DNA from: Kineosphaera sp039812485 | Lineage (GTDB): Bacteria > Actinomycetota > Actinomycetes > Actinomycetales > Dermatophilaceae | Direction of reading: 5' to 3' | Length of the DNA: 13,863 nucleotides | Assembly: GCA_039812485.1 (NCBI GenBank) | Contig: JBDIAP010000103.1 | Location: 1-13,863, forward strand | Shown here: positions 6,773 through 12,644 of the stretch, piece after piece | Layout: each line of letters begins with the position of its first letter | Position numbering within the stretch: the stretch's first letter is position 1 | Translations under genes and position numbers: made by a program | Notes under the pieces: generated by a model | The model's database searches: none | The model's input: only the letters and a program-made list of their open reading frames with translations | What the model was told of the DNA's origin: nothing

Positions 6773-7531
6773 TCACGCCCGATGCGAGGTGATCCGGCCA
6801 CCGCCGTCGGGCTCGCCGCCGTAGGCGCGGGCGAGTCGGGCCCGCAGGTCGGCGTCGGTGTGCCGCGCGCGGGCTCGACGACGCACGACGTGCGCCTTCG
6901 CGTCGGGCAGGTAGTCCGCCAGGTGCGCGGCGACGTAGCTCTCGCCCCGCAGGTGCCGCGCTCGCGCGGGCCCGTAGTCGTCGAAGGTCTCCTGCGTCGC
7001 CGCGGGTCGACGCGGCACGGGGCTCTCCTCGACGACCTCGGCATCGACGACATCCGTGTCCGGCACGATGTAGAGGCCGACTCCCGGCTGCGGGATGCGT
7101 TGCGCCGCACGAGATCCCGATGACCGGCCCGCGTCGGCGGCGCCATCGGACGATGAAGGAGGGGTGGCCGTCCGGCCCACAGAGGGGGCGGTCCGGTCGG
7201 CGGCGGCGATGAGCCGCTCGACAAAGGCGTCGCCGTAGAGAGCGCGGGCCCGCGCGTCGTCCGCGGCGTCGCGGGCCTCGTCGCGCCGGGCGAGCACGGC
7301 GAGCACCGCCCAGACCGCGACGGCGAACGTGACGACGATCATGAACCGGCCGTACCAGTCAGGTGTCGCCGGCATCAGCGAGGCGCCGTTCCCCACGACG
7401 GCTGCCCCGCTGACGACCAGTGCGATGAGGCGTCCGTGCTCGCTGTCCGCCCCGATGCGCGACCCGGGTGCGGCAGCCACGGCGAACGCGACGGCCGTGA
7501 CCCCCAAGAGCACGATGTGCAACGCCTGCAT
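6773..7531 (-). CDS. unrecognised membrane protein with long hydrophilic C-terminal tail
   Basis: I do not recognise this 252-residue protein. Three hydrophobic segments occupy the N-terminal third, near residues 4-21, 35-53 and 62-81. A charged helical stretch follows (RRDEARDAADDARARALYGDAF), then a Ser/Pro/Gly-rich, probably disordered region (about 115-185), and a basic Arg/Ala-rich end containing VVRRRARARHTDADLRARLA. The tail is presumably cytoplasmic. The ATG at 7531 is chosen because it directly begins the first hydrophobic segment and has purine-rich GGGGGA and GGGGA upstream. The frame stays open for another 270 bases, so a longer form cannot be excluded, but that extra sequence is Gly/Arg/Ser-rich and looks non-coding. 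The gene is preceded by a promoter and a structured leader and lies between the phosphatase and YihY genes. No function is proposed. Confidence 0.7.
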   Translation of the reverse strand: MQALHIVLLGVTAVAFAVAAAPGSRIGADSEHGRLIALVVSGAAVVGNGASLMPATPDWYGRFMIVVTFAVAVWAVLAVLARRDEARDAADDARARALYGDAFVERLIAAADRTAPSVGRTATPPSSSDGAADAGRSSGSRAAQRIPQPGVGLYIVPDTDVVDAEVVEESPVPRRPAATQETFDDYGPARARHLRGESYVAAHLADYLPDAKAHVVRRRARARHTDADLRARLARAYGGEPDGGGRITSHRA

Positions 7532-7563
7532 GTGTCCCCGATCCCCCACAGTGCCGGCGGCCC

Positions 7564-7678
7564 CGGCTCCCCAGCCGTTCGGGCTACCGGCGGTTCCCCC
7601 TGCCGGTCCGGCGCCGCACCCGCGGGTGTGACTCCGGTGACGACCGCTCCCCTCGGACCGCTCCGCTCCCCAGCGGAG
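7564..7678 (-). promoter_or_regulatory. structured 5' leader of the unknown membrane protein gene
   Basis: On the minus strand the leader between the predicted transcription start (about 7697) and the ATG at 7531 has two hairpins with the same apical decamer GCUGGGGAGC: one at 7678-7661 (seven-bp stem, GGGG loop) and one at 7577-7564 (five-bp stem, GGGG loop). Between them lie a six-bp hairpin (7607-7586) and the perfect palindrome CACCCGCGGGTG (7617-7628). It matches no riboswitch class I can name. Confidence 0.3.
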
Positions 7679-7703
7679 GTGATCCGAACGACCGTCTTGC
7701 ACA

Positions 7704-7731
7704 AGCGTACTGAACGAGCGTCCATGCTCAA
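7704..7731 (-). promoter_or_regulatory. predicted sigma-A-type promoter for the unknown membrane protein gene
   Basis: On the minus strand: TTGAGC (7731-7726), a 16-bp spacer, TACGCT (7709-7704). The start would fall near 7697, leaving a leader of roughly 166 nt before the ATG at 7531. Not experimentally supported. Confidence 0.4.
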
Positions 7732-7752
7732 GGAGCCTTGTCGACATCAGCG

Positions 7753-7766
7753 CGACAGCGCTGTCG
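7753..7766. promoter_or_regulatory. 14-bp perfect palindrome, possible operator
   Basis: CGACAGCGCTGTCG is a perfect dyad without a spacer, located about 20 bp upstream of the predicted -35 box at 7726-7731 and before the YihY terminator. A dimeric repressor or activator site is possible; the binding protein is unknown. Confidence 0.25.
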
Positions 7767-7799
7767 GACAACGAACTTCGCGTCAGAACGACACAGCGC

Positions 7800-7830
7800 A
7801 AGGGCCGGGTGGCAATGCCACCCGGCCCTT
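7800..7830 (-). terminator. transcription terminator of the YihY-family gene
   Basis: AAGGGCCGGGTGGC (7800-7813), the loop AAT, and its exact reverse complement (7817-7830) make a 14-bp, very stable stem. It lies 19 bases past the YihY stop codon. On that strand it lacks a U-run, as many actinobacterial terminators do. This is the clearest simple terminator in the window. Confidence 0.8.
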
Positions 7831-7849
7831 CTTGCGTGCGCGCGTCAGG

Positions 7850-8947
7850 TCAGTGCTTGTGTTCCGGCTCCCCGGCGCCGGCCCCGGCGGCCTGGTTCTC
7901 GAGCCGGATCTGGCGGCCCTCCTCGATGAGCTCGTCACGCTTGGCGGCGGCCTTGTCGCTGGCGGTCGTGGCGCGCGGCGGGAGTTGCAGGGTCTTCTCG
8001 GCGCCGATCCCGCCCTGCAGCTGCCGGGCCCGCTCCATCTCGGCGTCGACCTCCGCGCCGAAGATCAGCGCGATGTTGGTGATCCACAGCCACAGCAGGG
8101 CGACGATGACGCCGGCCAGCGCGCCGTAGGTCTTGTTGTAGCTGCCGAAGTTGGCGACATAGAAGCCGAACGCGAGCGATGCGAGCACCCAGACCCCGAT
8201 GGCGACGAACGCGCCGACCGAGAGCCACCGGAACTTCGGCTGCTTGACGTTCGGCGTCACGTAATAGAGGAGCGCCACGATGAGCACGACGATGAGCAGG
8301 ATGACCGGCCACTTCGCGAGGTTCCAGGCCGCGACGCTCGCGTCGCCGAGGCCGATGAGGTCGCCGACCGTGCGGGCGATCGGGCCGCTGATGACGAGCC
8401 CGATGACGACCATGACGACGAGCATGAGGATGACGAGGGTGAGCAGCAGGAAGAGCGGTCGCAGCTTCCAGATCGGGCGGCCCTCGTCGATCTCGTAGAT
8501 CCGGTTCATCGCGCGGCTGAACGCGTTGACGTAGCCGGAGGCCGACCACAGCGCGCCGAGCAGACCCGCGACCAGCGCGAACCCCGCGGCCTGCGTGTTG
8601 ACCATCTGGTCGATGACCGGCTGCACCTGCGCGAGCGAGTCCTTGGGCGCGAACTGCCCGACGAGATCCATGATCGCCGTGACGCTCTGCTGCCCCTGCC
8701 CGAAGACGCCGAGCAGCGAGACGAGCGCCAGCAGCGCGGGGAAGACGGCCAACACCGAGTAGTAGGTGAGCGCGGCGGCGATGTCCGTGCCCTGATCGCG
8801 CGTGAACTCGAAGACGGCCTTCTTCATCGTGAAGGCCCAGCTCGGCTTCTTGAGATCGGGCGGGGAGTCGGGCTTGCGCGGGTCCTCCGGGTCCGGAGCG
8901 GAGGCCTTGCGCCGGCTCGCGCCTTCGTCCTGCCTGGGTCCGGTCAT
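7850..8947 (-). CDS. YihY/BrkB (virulence factor BrkB) family membrane protein
   Basis: The 365-residue protein has the YihY/BrkB pattern: FEFTRDQGTDIAAALTYYSVLAVFPALLAL (47-76), LWSASGYVNAFSRAMNRIYE (133-152), and the distal SYNKTYGALAGVIVALLWLWITNIALIFGAEVDAE (269-303, family-typical). About six membrane helices fall near 55-80, 120-140, 165-190, 212-230, 240-262 and 275-298. The first 40 residues are hydrophilic and Pro/Lys-rich, and about 65 C-terminal residues form a charged tail. These are inner-membrane proteins without an agreed transport activity, despite the old labels ribonuclease BN and BrkB. The ATG at 8947 has GAGGA five bases upstream. The frame is open further upstream but is Arg-rich and unlikely to be coding. 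It appears monocistronic, ending at a strong terminator. Confidence 0.9.
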   Translation of the reverse strand: MTGPRQDEGASRRKASAPDPEDPRKPDSPPDLKKPSWAFTMKKAVFEFTRDQGTDIAAALTYYSVLAVFPALLALVSLLGVFGQGQQSVTAIMDLVGQFAPKDSLAQVQPVIDQMVNTQAAGFALVAGLLGALWSASGYVNAFSRAMNRIYEIDEGRPIWKLRPLFLLLTLVILMLVVMVVIGLVISGPIARTVGDLIGLGDASVAAWNLAKWPVILLIVVLIVALLYYVTPNVKQPKFRWLSVGAFVAIGVWVLASLAFGFYVANFGSYNKTYGALAGVIVALLWLWITNIALIFGAEVDAEMERARQLQGGIGAEKTLQLPPRATTASDKAAAKRDELIEEGRQIRLENQAAGAGAGEPEHKH

Positions 8948-9436
8948 AGCGGTCCTCGATTCGACGGTGACGTCGGGGGCGTTGCCCCCCGATGCACCGA
9001 CGACAGTACCCACATGCCGCGCGGACCAGACCTCCTCCAGGCCCTGGGTGTGCCGGCAACCGACACCGCCCGGGCGCGCCAGCGCGGTGTGGTCACGGCT
9101 CACGCCGTGGGCGTGGGGTCGCAGGCCGCGGGGGTGCTCGTCGTGCGCGCGTGCCGGAGCGGTGGGGTAGCGCCGAGGCCGGCGCTGCGGCGCGTACCCG
9201 CGCGCGCTGCGGCGGGTCGGCCGGCTGCCGTTCATCGCGCACCTGCGCGTGACGCGGCGACGTGACGATGCATCCCTGCGGGCGTCCTGCCCATGATCCT
9301 GGTTCCCTCCAGTCCTGCCGCGACCCGCGCACTCCCGCTCGAACCTGCAACGAGAGGTCGGGTCGGCGACTCCTGAGCCACCCATCGACCGGCGCCCTGG
9401 CGATGTGAGAGGCGTGTGCGACGCCACACCCCGGAC

Positions 9437-9452
9437 CCGGCGGCGCCGCCGG
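9437..9452. repeat. 16-bp perfect palindrome upstream of App1
   Basis: CCGGCGGCGCCGCCGG is a complete dyad about 40 bp upstream of the App1 -10 box. It could be an operator. In DNA this GC-rich, such low-complexity palindromes also arise by chance. Confidence 0.25.
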
Positions 9453-9492
9453 CGAGGGATCGTTGCTGCAGGTCGCTGGCACGGTCATGGTC

Positions 9493-9498
9493 TACCGT
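9493..9498 (+). promoter_or_regulatory. -10 box of leaderless promoter for the App1 phosphatase gene
   Basis: TACCGT followed by exactly six bases and the ATG at 9505. It decides the start: two earlier in-frame candidates (TTG 9463 and ATG 9487) lie upstream of this box and would not be transcribed from it. Confidence 0.5.
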
Positions 9499-9504
9499 CG
9501 ATCC

Positions 9505-10605
9505 ATGGCCCGCCTGCACGCCGCCGCTCGCGTCGAGGACGCGATGAACCGTCACCTCTCCGACCTCCTGCAGAGTCGCTGGAAGTGGACGTGTCGCGCG
9601 ATCGGCTACCCCGGCTACGGCGGCGAGACGTTCGTGCGGGTGCTCGGTCGGGTGCTGCTGTCGCGGCAGGATCCCGACGAGCCGCAGACCGCGCCGCATC
9701 AGGACCCGCAGGCCGTGGAGCAGCACCTCGACGCGTCGGCGACGCTGCGCGAGCGGGCCGAGGAGCGCATGCGCGGGTGGCGCGCCTTCATGACGGCTCA
9801 GGCGATGGACCATCCGGTGACGATCACCGTCAACGGGCGCGCGCACGAGGCCCGCACCGACCGCTCCGGCTACATCGACGTCGTCATCACCGACCACGGC
9901 CTGGAGCCGGGCTGGCACCCGGTGACGATCCGTCCCGACGGCGGGCGCCCGGCGAAGGCCAAGGTGCTCATCGTCGCCGCGTCGGTGCGATTCGCGCTGG
10001 TCAGCGACATCGACGACACGGTGATGATCACGTCCCTGCCACGGCCGCTCATCGCGGCGTGGAACACGTTCGTGCGCCACGAGCAGGCCCGGCACATCGT
10101 GCCCGGCATGGCCCCCATGTATCGGGAGCTGCTCGCCGAGCATCCCGGTGCCCCGATCTTCTACCTGTCGACCGGGGCGTGGAACACGTGCGGCACGCTC
10201 GTGCGCTTCCTGCGCCGGCACGGCTATCCCGAGGGGCCGCTGCTGCTCACGGACTGGGGGCCGACGAACTACGGCTGGTTCCGCTCGGGGCAGGACCACA
10301 AGCGCGCGAGCCTGCACCGGCTGGCGCGCGAGTTCCCGCACATCCATTGGGTGCTCGTCGGCGACGACGGCCAGCACGACCCCAAGATCTACGGCGACTT
10401 CGCCCACGACCGGGCCGACGTCGTCAGCGCGATCGGCATCCGCGAGCTGACCCCGACCGAGCAGGTGCTCAGCCACGGCATCCCGGTGTCCAACGAGGGT
10501 TTCCTGCCGCGGGTCAACCGGCCGGTGCCGGTCGTGCGCGCCCCGGACGGCTACGGGCTGCTGCCCAAGCTCAAGGCCGTGCTGGGCGGCCAGGAAGTGT
10601 TGTGA
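9505..10605 (+). CDS. App1-type HAD phosphatase (DUF2183, phosphatidate-phosphatase-like)
   Basis: The 366-residue protein has two parts. Residues 1-160 are a predicted beta-rich N-terminal domain (VTITVNGRAHEARTDRSGYI). Residues 163-325 form the App1 catalytic domain of the haloacid dehalogenase superfamily, with DIDDT (168-172, nucleophile Asp168 and acid Asp170), STGAWN (222-227), Lys266 in GQDHKR, and GDDGQHDP (286-293) as the motif IV acid. The yeast relative App1 dephosphorylates phosphatidate. The bacterial proteins have no settled substrate, so another phosphomonoester is possible. No membrane segment or signal peptide is seen. It is followed after only four bases by the DNA glycosylase gene, so the two are probably co-transcribed. 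The start at 9505 is chosen from the -10 spacing. Confidence 0.85.
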   Translation: MARLHAAARVEDAMNRHLSDLLQSRWKWTCRAIGYPGYGGETFVRVLGRVLLSRQDPDEPQTAPHQDPQAVEQHLDASATLRERAEERMRGWRAFMTAQAMDHPVTITVNGRAHEARTDRSGYIDVVITDHGLEPGWHPVTIRPDGGRPAKAKVLIVAASVRFALVSDIDDTVMITSLPRPLIAAWNTFVRHEQARHIVPGMAPMYRELLAEHPGAPIFYLSTGAWNTCGTLVRFLRRHGYPEGPLLLTDWGPTNYGWFRSGQDHKRASLHRLAREFPHIHWVLVGDDGQHDPKIYGDFAHDRADVVSAIGIRELTPTEQVLSHGIPVSNEGFLPRVNRPVPVVRAPDGYGLLPKLKAVLGGQEVL

Positions 10606-10609
10606 CGTC

Positions 10610-11470
10610 GTGCCCGAGCTGCCGGAGGTGCAGGCGATCGTCGACTTCCTCGACGGCCGCCTCGGCGGGCTGGCCGTCACGGGCGTGGAGCTCGGCTCGA
10701 TCGCGGTGCTCAAGACCTTCGCTCCGCCGCCGGACGCCCTCGTCGGGCTCGTGGTCGACGAGGTGCGCCGGCACGGCAAGTTCGTCGACATCGACTGCGG
10801 CGGGCTGCATCTGATCTTCCATCTGGCCCGCGCGGGGTGGCTGCGGTGGTCGCAGACCGCTCCGAAGGCGCGGCTGCGGCCGGGGCGGTCGCCGATCGCG
10901 CTACGGGTGCGGTTTTCGGACGACTCCGGCTTCGACCTCACGGAAGCGGGCACGAAGAAGGGGCTCGCCGCCTACCTCGTCGACGATCCGGCGCTCGTGC
11001 CGGGCATCGCGAGCCTCGGGCCAGATCCGCTGTCGCCGGACTTCACCGTCGAGACGCTGGCGGGCATCCTGACCGACCGCAAGAAGCAACTCAAGGGCCT
11101 GTTGCGCGATCAGAGCGTCATCGCGGGGGTCGGCAACGCCTACTCCGACGAGATCCTGCACGCGGCGAAGATGTCACCCTTTGCGCTCGCCGGGTCGCTC
11201 GACGAGGCGGCGGTGGCGCGGCTCTACGAGGCCATGCAGGTCACCTTGCGGCGGGCGGTCGCGGCGGCCTCGGGCAAGCCGGCGGCCGAGCTCAAGGACG
11301 CCAAGCGCGCCGGCATGGCCGTGCACGGCCGCACCGGTCAGGCATGCCCGGTCTGCGGGGACGTCGTGCGGGAGGTCTCGTTCGCCGACTCCTCGCTGCA
11401 GTACTGCGCGACCTGTCAGACCGGTGGCAAGCCGCTCGCCGACCGCCGGATGTCCCGGCTGCTCAAGTAG
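10610..11470 (+). CDS. Fpg/Nei-family DNA glycosylase / AP lyase
   Basis: The 286-residue enzyme begins PELPEVQ after the initiator, giving the N-terminal proline nucleophile and catalytic Glu3 of the formamidopyrimidine-DNA glycosylase fold. Lys57 (RRHGKFVD) matches the conserved beta-hairpin lysine. The helix-two-turn-helix is visible at about 160-190 (LLRDQSVIAGVGNAYSDEIL), and a zinc finger C246-x2-C249-x16-C266-x2-C269 closes the core. Such enzymes excise oxidised bases and nick the abasic site. Unlike classic MutM, which ends almost directly after the last cysteine, this one has about 17 further basic residues (GGKPLADRRMSRLLK), so it looks like the actinobacterial Fpg-like paralogue rather than MutM itself. 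The GTG start lies four bases after the App1 stop, with AGGAAG 12 bases upstream inside App1, suggesting translational coupling. Confidence 0.9.
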   Translation: MPELPEVQAIVDFLDGRLGGLAVTGVELGSIAVLKTFAPPPDALVGLVVDEVRRHGKFVDIDCGGLHLIFHLARAGWLRWSQTAPKARLRPGRSPIALRVRFSDDSGFDLTEAGTKKGLAAYLVDDPALVPGIASLGPDPLSPDFTVETLAGILTDRKKQLKGLLRDQSVIAGVGNAYSDEILHAAKMSPFALAGSLDEAAVARLYEAMQVTLRRAVAAASGKPAAELKDAKRAGMAVHGRTGQACPVCGDVVREVSFADSSLQYCATCQTGGKPLADRRMSRLLK

Positions 11471-11597
11471 CGGGTGCCGCCCCCGCGCGCCACGCCCCGC
11501 ACCAGCCCGGCGGCCGGACCGACGCCCGTGGCCCATCAGCTGGGACACCAGCCGGATGAACCGGCCTGTTCGGGGATGCGTCGACCCCGGTCGATGT

Positions 11598-11603
11598 CAG
11601 ACT
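11598..11603 (+). promoter_or_regulatory. possible leaderless -10 box of the rhodanese gene
   Basis: CAGACT, keeping the key A and final T of TANNNT, sits six bases before the ATG at 11610, the same spacing as the other leaderless genes. There is no Shine-Dalgarno. The first base mismatch lowers confidence. Confidence 0.4.
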
Positions 11604-11609
11604 TGTGTC

Positions 11610-11960
11610 ATGAGCAAGATCCCGGAGCGGCCGCAGCCTGACGTCCCCTCCGTCACGCATGACGCCCTGCCCGACAACGCCGTCCTCATCGATGTCCGCG
11701 AGGACGAGGAGTGGGCCGCAGGGCGTGCGCCCCACTCGATCCACATCCCCTTGAGCCAGTTCGAGGCGCGTCTTGACGAGGTGCCCACCGACCGGCAGAT
11801 CATCGTGTGCTGCCGCTCCGGTGGACGCTCGTCGCGGATCGTCAAGTTCCTCATCGACGAGGGCTACGACGCCGTCAACCTCACCGGCGGCATGCTCGAG
11901 TGGCAGCTGGGCAACCGGCCGATGAACCACGAGGGTCCGGGAATCCCCTACGTGCAGTGA
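11610..11960 (+). CDS. single-domain rhodanese-like sulfurtransferase
   Basis: The 116-residue protein is one rhodanese domain. LIDVREDEEWAAGRAPHSIHIPLSQ (26-50) carries the CH2A-like DVRE and the HIPL strand. The active-site loop is CRSGGRS, with the persulfide-forming cysteine at Cys68 preceded by another cysteine (Cys67), and NLTGGMLEWQ (90-99) closes the domain. Family members move sulfane sulfur to thiols or cyanide, often in sulfur relay or detoxification; the partner is unknown. A short Pro-rich N-terminus precedes the fold, with no signal peptide, so it should be cytoplasmic. It lies 139 bp after the glycosylase gene and faces the SRPBCC gene. Confidence 0.9.
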   Translation: MSKIPERPQPDVPSVTHDALPDNAVLIDVREDEEWAAGRAPHSIHIPLSQFEARLDEVPTDRQIIVCCRSGGRSSRIVKFLIDEGYDAVNLTGGMLEWQLGNRPMNHEGPGIPYVQ

Positions 11961-11974
11961 GGGGCCGGGCCGCT

Positions 11975-12039
11975 CGGGCACCGACCGCGACCCTGCCGAC
12001 CGTGACCCTGCCGACCGCGACTCTGCCGACCGGTGCCCG
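11975..12039. terminator. hairpin between convergent rhodanese and SRPBCC genes, loop of tandem repeats
   Basis: CGGGCACCG (11975-11983) and CGGTGCCCG (12031-12039) are exact reverse complements. Their long loop is almost entirely the 15-bp tandem repeat described separately. It begins 14 bases past the rhodanese stop and ends just before the SRPBCC stop, so it could end transcription from both sides. Confidence 0.45.
11981..12025. repeat. three tandem copies of a 15-bp unit
   Basis: CCGACCGCGACCCTG, CCGACCGTGACCCTG and CCGACCGCGACTCTG follow one another without gaps, each differing by one base from the first or its neighbour. A fourth, partial unit (CCGACCG) starts at 12026. The copies are intergenic and lie inside the hairpin loop. 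Confidence 0.85.
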
Positions 12040-12043
12040 CGGG

Positions 12044-12520
12044 TCAGCCGCCGAAGCGGCGCTGCAGCTTGGCGAGAGAGTCGCGGATGCCGACGGCGTT
12101 CTTCTGCGGCGCCTTCGTCTTCTCCAGCAGCGCCGCGACGGGTGACTCCGTGTAGTCGAACACCTCGGTGACGATCGTCGAGCCGTCGTCCTGCGGCTCG
12201 AACTCCCAACGCCACCGGTGCTTGCCGGGGTGCTGCCACTCGACGACACGGTCGGGCTCGACCCGCGTCGCGGTGCTCGTGATCGCATACGGGATGCCGA
12301 ACATGCCCATGGCGACGCGGAACCGGTCGCCGGTGCGCAGCTCGCGCGGCCCGATGACCTTGGCCTTGACCGTGCGGGAGCCGTCGACCTCGTGGTGACG
12401 GTGGGGGTTGGCGAGCATGAGGAACAGCTCGTGAGCGTCGGCCTTGACGCGGGCGCGGCGGGCGACCGTGCGGGGGCCACGGTCGACGGACTCGATGGAG
12501 TGCTCGAGAGGGGCGGACAT
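12044..12520 (-). CDS. SRPBCC-domain (START/polyketide-cyclase-like) protein
   Basis: The 158-residue protein has the SRPBCC/Bet v1-like pattern: a first strand (TVARRARVKADAHELFLMLANPHRHHEVDGS, 18-48) leading into the two short helices, alternating strands around residues 60-95, VVEWQHPGKHRWRWEFEP (92-109), TIVTEVFDYTES (115-126), and a long C-terminal helix (about 128-156). The fold makes a deep ligand cavity. Members include polyketide cyclases and lipid- or hydrophobic-ligand-binding proteins, and this sequence does not identify the ligand. The ATG at 12520 is chosen because a TAGGGT -10 box ends seven bases upstream; the frame upstream of it is Arg/Ser-rich. It is divergent from the AAA+ gene and convergent with the rhodanese gene. 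Confidence 0.82.
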   Translation of the reverse strand: MSAPLEHSIESVDRGPRTVARRARVKADAHELFLMLANPHRHHEVDGSRTVKAKVIGPRELRTGDRFRVAMGMFGIPYAITSTATRVEPDRVVEWQHPGKHRWRWEFEPQDDGSTIVTEVFDYTESPVAALLEKTKAPQKNAVGIRDSLAKLQRRFGG

Positions 12521-12527
12521 GACTCGC

Positions 12528-12533
12528 ACCCTA
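12528..12533 (-). promoter_or_regulatory. -10 box of near-leaderless promoter for the SRPBCC gene
   Basis: TAGGGT on the minus strand, seven bases before the ATG at 12520. This is one base more than in the other leaderless genes here, so the leader would be zero to one nucleotide. No Shine-Dalgarno. Confidence 0.5.
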
Positions 12534-12632
12534 CGTGAGCTTCGTGAGGGTCGCCTGGGCGACGAGGTGCGGGGCACGGAGTTCACGATGGCGTTCTCTG
12601 CGCGCCTCTCACGGCGACGCTAGAGACGCGAA

Positions 12633-12638
12633 TAGCCT
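12633..12638 (+). promoter_or_regulatory. -10 box of leaderless promoter for the AAA+ ATPase gene
   Basis: TAGCCT followed by exactly six bases and the GTG at 12645. No Shine-Dalgarno lies before the start. It helps choose this GTG as the initiator. Confidence 0.55.
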
Positions 12639-12644
12639 CCTCGC

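Larger units (their letters stand above)
8948..9504. other. 557-bp intergenic region with no secure gene
   Basis: This gap separates the divergent YihY and App1 genes. It holds the YihY Shine-Dalgarno (8953-8957), a 16-bp perfect palindrome at 9437-9452 and the App1 promoter (9493-9498). One short plus-strand frame, 9014-9265 (83 codons, starting MPRGPDLLQALGVPATD), has a coding-like bias, with high third- and lower second-position GC, and a weak GACAGT six bases before its ATG. The product is Arg/Ala/Val-rich and unrecognised, so I do not call it a gene. Overlapping minus-strand frames are Arg/Pro-rich and look spurious. No tRNA or known RNA is visible. Confidence 0.5.

Noticed and set aside
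7532..7630. c-di-AMP (ydaO-type) or cobalamin riboswitch
   Set aside because: Only short fragments such as GGGGGAACC and GGCACTGTG are suggestive. The GCCGAA, GGGGUGAAUC and other conserved blocks are missing or out of order.
9330..9375. tRNA-like T-arm (GGTTCGAGC on the minus strand)
   Set aside because: No matching T stem, anticodon arm or acceptor stem could be built around it.
9093..9488. 131-codon minus-strand frame in the 557-bp gap
   Set aside because: Arg/Pro/Ala-rich product with no recognisable domain and no initiation signal; it overlaps palindromes and the App1 promoter.
9463..9504. Longer App1 protein starting at TTG 9463 or ATG 9487
   Set aside because: No Shine-Dalgarno supports either, and the -10 box at 9493-9498 would lie inside the extended gene; ATG 9505 fits the spacing seen at other genes.
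12521..12586. N-terminal extension of the SRPBCC protein to 12586
   Set aside because: The extra 22 residues are Arg/Ser/Pro-rich, and the -10 box TAGGGT lies within that extension, pointing to the ATG at 12520.
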